Source: Pseudomonas sp. UBA1879 (GTDB lineage Bacteria; Pseudomonadota; Gammaproteobacteria; Pseudomonadales; Pseudomonadaceae). Taken from it: a DNA stretch of 64,000 bases. Positions 62,802 to 64,000 of the stretch are shown here, one piece after another. Positions within the stretch are counted from its first letter, which is position 1, and every line of letters begins with the position of its first letter. Position numbers and translations under genes: made by a program. The stretch is taken from assembly GCF_002338065.1 (NCBI RefSeq), contig NZ_DDHJ01000004.1, positions 387,943 through 451,942 of the forward strand, given 5' to 3'. The notes under the pieces were generated by a model. That model was not told the origin of the DNA. It made no database searches and saw only the letters and a list, made by a program, of their open reading frames with translations.

Positions 62802-63410
62802 GTGATTGGACGTTTGCGCGGTGCGTTGGTTGAAAAGCAGCCTCCGCACCTGCTACTCGATGTCGGCGGGGTGGGCTACGAAGTCGAAGTCCCGATGACG
62901 ACCCTTTATCGCTTGCCGCACTTGGGCGAGACCGTGACGCTGCACACGCATCTGGTGGTCAGGGAAGATGCCCACTTGCTGTTCGGCTTTTACGAAAAGC
63001 GCGACCGCGAGATGTTTCGCGAGCTGATTCGTTTGAACGGGGTGGGCCCTAAGCTGGCGTTGGCCTTGATGTCGACGCTGGAGGTCGATGAACTGGTACG
63101 TTGCGTCCAGGCTCAGGACACCTCGGCGTTGACCCGCGTACCCGGGGTCGGCAAAAAGACCGCAGAGCGGCTGCTCGTTGAACTCAAAGACCGCTTCAAG
63201 GCTTGGGATGCATTGCCGGGCACGTTCGCGCTGGTGTCCGAAGGTCCGGGAGCTCCGCCTGTCGTGGCCACTGCCGAGTCGGACGCCATCAGTGCTCTGG
63301 TGTCGCTGGGCTACAAACCTCAAGAAGCCAGCAAAGCGATAACCGCCATCAAAGACAAGAATCTGAGCAGTGAAGACCTGATTCGCCGCGCACTCAAGGG
63401 GATGCTGTAA
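62802..63410 (+). CDS. ruvA: Holliday junction branch migration protein RuvA
   Basis: 202 residues from GTG (VIGRLRGALVEK). OB-fold domain I, tandem helix-hairpin-helix domain II (LNGVGPKLALALMS, RVPGVGKKTAERLL) and the mobile domain III (ISALVSLGYKPQEASKAI) are all visible. It binds the junction as a tetramer and recruits RuvB, whose gene starts immediately after the stop. Confidence 0.97.
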   Translation: MIGRLRGALVEKQPPHLLLDVGGVGYEVEVPMTTLYRLPHLGETVTLHTHLVVREDAHLLFGFYEKRDREMFRELIRLNGVGPKLALALMSTLEVDELVRCVQAQDTSALTRVPGVGKKTAERLLVELKDRFKAWDALPGTFALVSEGPGAPPVVATAESDAISALVSLGYKPQEASKAITAIKDKNLSSEDLIRRALKGML

Positions 63411-64000
63411 GTGATCGAAGCCGACCGCCTGATCGCCGCCACTGGCCGCGACCGTGACGAGCAACTGGATCGCGCCATCCGGCCACTCAGCCTGGCCGAT
63501 TACATTGGTCAGCCCACCGTGCGCGAGCAAATGGAACTGTTCATTCAAGCAGCCCGGGGGCGTAATGAAGCGCTGGACCATACGCTGATCTTTGGCCCCC
63601 CTGGTCTGGGTAAAACCACGCTGGCCAATATCATCGCCCAGGAAATGTCGGTCTCGATCAAAAGCACATCGGGCCCGGTCCTCGAAAGGCCGGGCGACCT
63701 CGCGGCGATCCTCACCAACCTCGAACCTCATGACGTGCTGTTCATCGACGAAATCCACCGTCTCTCACCCATCGTCGAAGAGGTGTTGTACCCGGCGATG
63801 GAAGATTTTCAGCTGGACATCATGATCGGGGAAGGTCCCGCAGCGCGATCGATCAAGCTTGATCTCCCACCTTTCACCCTGGTTGGTGCAACGACCCGCG
63901 CAGGCATGCTGACCAATCCGCTGCGTGACCGTTTCGGGATCGTGCAGCGCCTTGAGTTCTACAGCACGGCAGACCTGGCTACGATCGTCTCGCGCTCGGC
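63411..64000 (+). CDS. ruvB: Holliday junction helicase RuvB (3' truncated by window)
   Basis: First 196 residues, from a GTG directly abutting the ruvA stop (TAAGTG). Walker A GPPGLGKTT, Walker B FIDEIHRL and the sensor I stretch VGATTRAGML are present. The winged-helix DNA-binding domain lies beyond the window end. The AAA+ motor drives branch migration with RuvA. Confidence 0.97.
   Translation, partial: MIEADRLIAATGRDRDEQLDRAIRPLSLADYIGQPTVREQMELFIQAARGRNEALDHTLIFGPPGLGKTTLANIIAQEMSVSIKSTSGPVLERPGDLAAILTNLEPHDVLFIDEIHRLSPIVEEVLYPAMEDFQLDIMIGEGPAARSIKLDLPPFTLVGATTRAGMLTNPLRDRFGIVQRLEFYSTADLATIVSRS

Overview
This window is chromosomal DNA of a Pseudomonas, most likely from the fluorescens/putida/syringae side of the genus. 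Three things support this. Gene order matches two P. aeruginosa neighbourhoods known to me (mucD-lepA-lepB-rnc-era-recO-pdxJ-cmoBA-icp-asrA, and rimO-kup...mprF-dinB...proS-oprD-HIT-slyX-csp-dps-aspS-yebC-ruvCAB). The composition is GC-rich. Intergenic gaps carry the typical Pseudomonas REP/REPIN palindromes (GTGGGAGCGAGCTTGCTCGCGA and GAGCCGGCTTGCTGGCGAA families).

Layout. 1-7.3 kb: the co-directional mucD (5' truncated)-lepA-lepB-DUF4845-rnc-era-recO-pdxJ cluster for envelope protease control, translation, RNA processing, recombination and vitamin B6. 7.4-12.3 kb (minus): cmoB/cmoA for wobble-uridine modification, a chagasin-type protease-inhibitor lipoprotein, and a second Lon-type protease. 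12.5-16.9 kb (plus): a tightly packed four-gene operon of a type-1-copper cupredoxin, a membrane GGDEF/EAL protein with a dead-looking GGDEF and an intact EAL, a DUF3034 outer-membrane-like protein and a truncated-haemoglobin lipoprotein. This is the best candidate in the window for an undercharacterised system, possibly an envelope redox or gas input to c-di-GMP breakdown. 17.1-24.8 kb: membrane glucose dehydrogenase, a TonB receptor with a clear Zur-type operator, a VF530 protein, a Pr6Pr membrane protein, and a YqjH-like siderophore/ferric reductase coupled to a His-rich YqjI-like PadR regulator with its own 22-bp palindrome.

24.8-34.6 kb is the most accessory-looking part. It holds a tandem 69-bp REP array, a divergent class A penicillin-binding protein, two AT-richer orphan genes (one with an apparent poly-A frameshift), OpgC, and a three-gene gtr glucosylation cassette. 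34.6-40.5 kb: a membrane GltB-like FMN protein, a LuxR regulator divergent from a nitrilase-family amidase and an APC permease, a small hypothetical gene, and a cysteine-free (zinc-sparing) L31 gene with a possible Zur site. 40.5-49 kb: a GNAT acetyltransferase, rimO, kup, and the mprF/VirJ-type aminoacyl-phosphatidylglycerol synthase-hydrolase pair.

49.2-64 kb: two tandem initiator tRNA genes, dinB, a lipoprotein, proS, an OprD porin followed upstream by about 1 kb without genes, HIT-slyX, a four-helix membrane protein ending in a cold-shock domain, dps, a ribbon-helix-helix protein, aspS, yebC, ruvC, ruvA and the 5' part of ruvB, which runs off the window. Two zinc-limitation loci (TonB receptor and L31 paralogue) and one iron/nickel locus suggest metal homeostasis is a recurring theme. 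No CRISPR array, prophage, integrase or insertion sequence was found.
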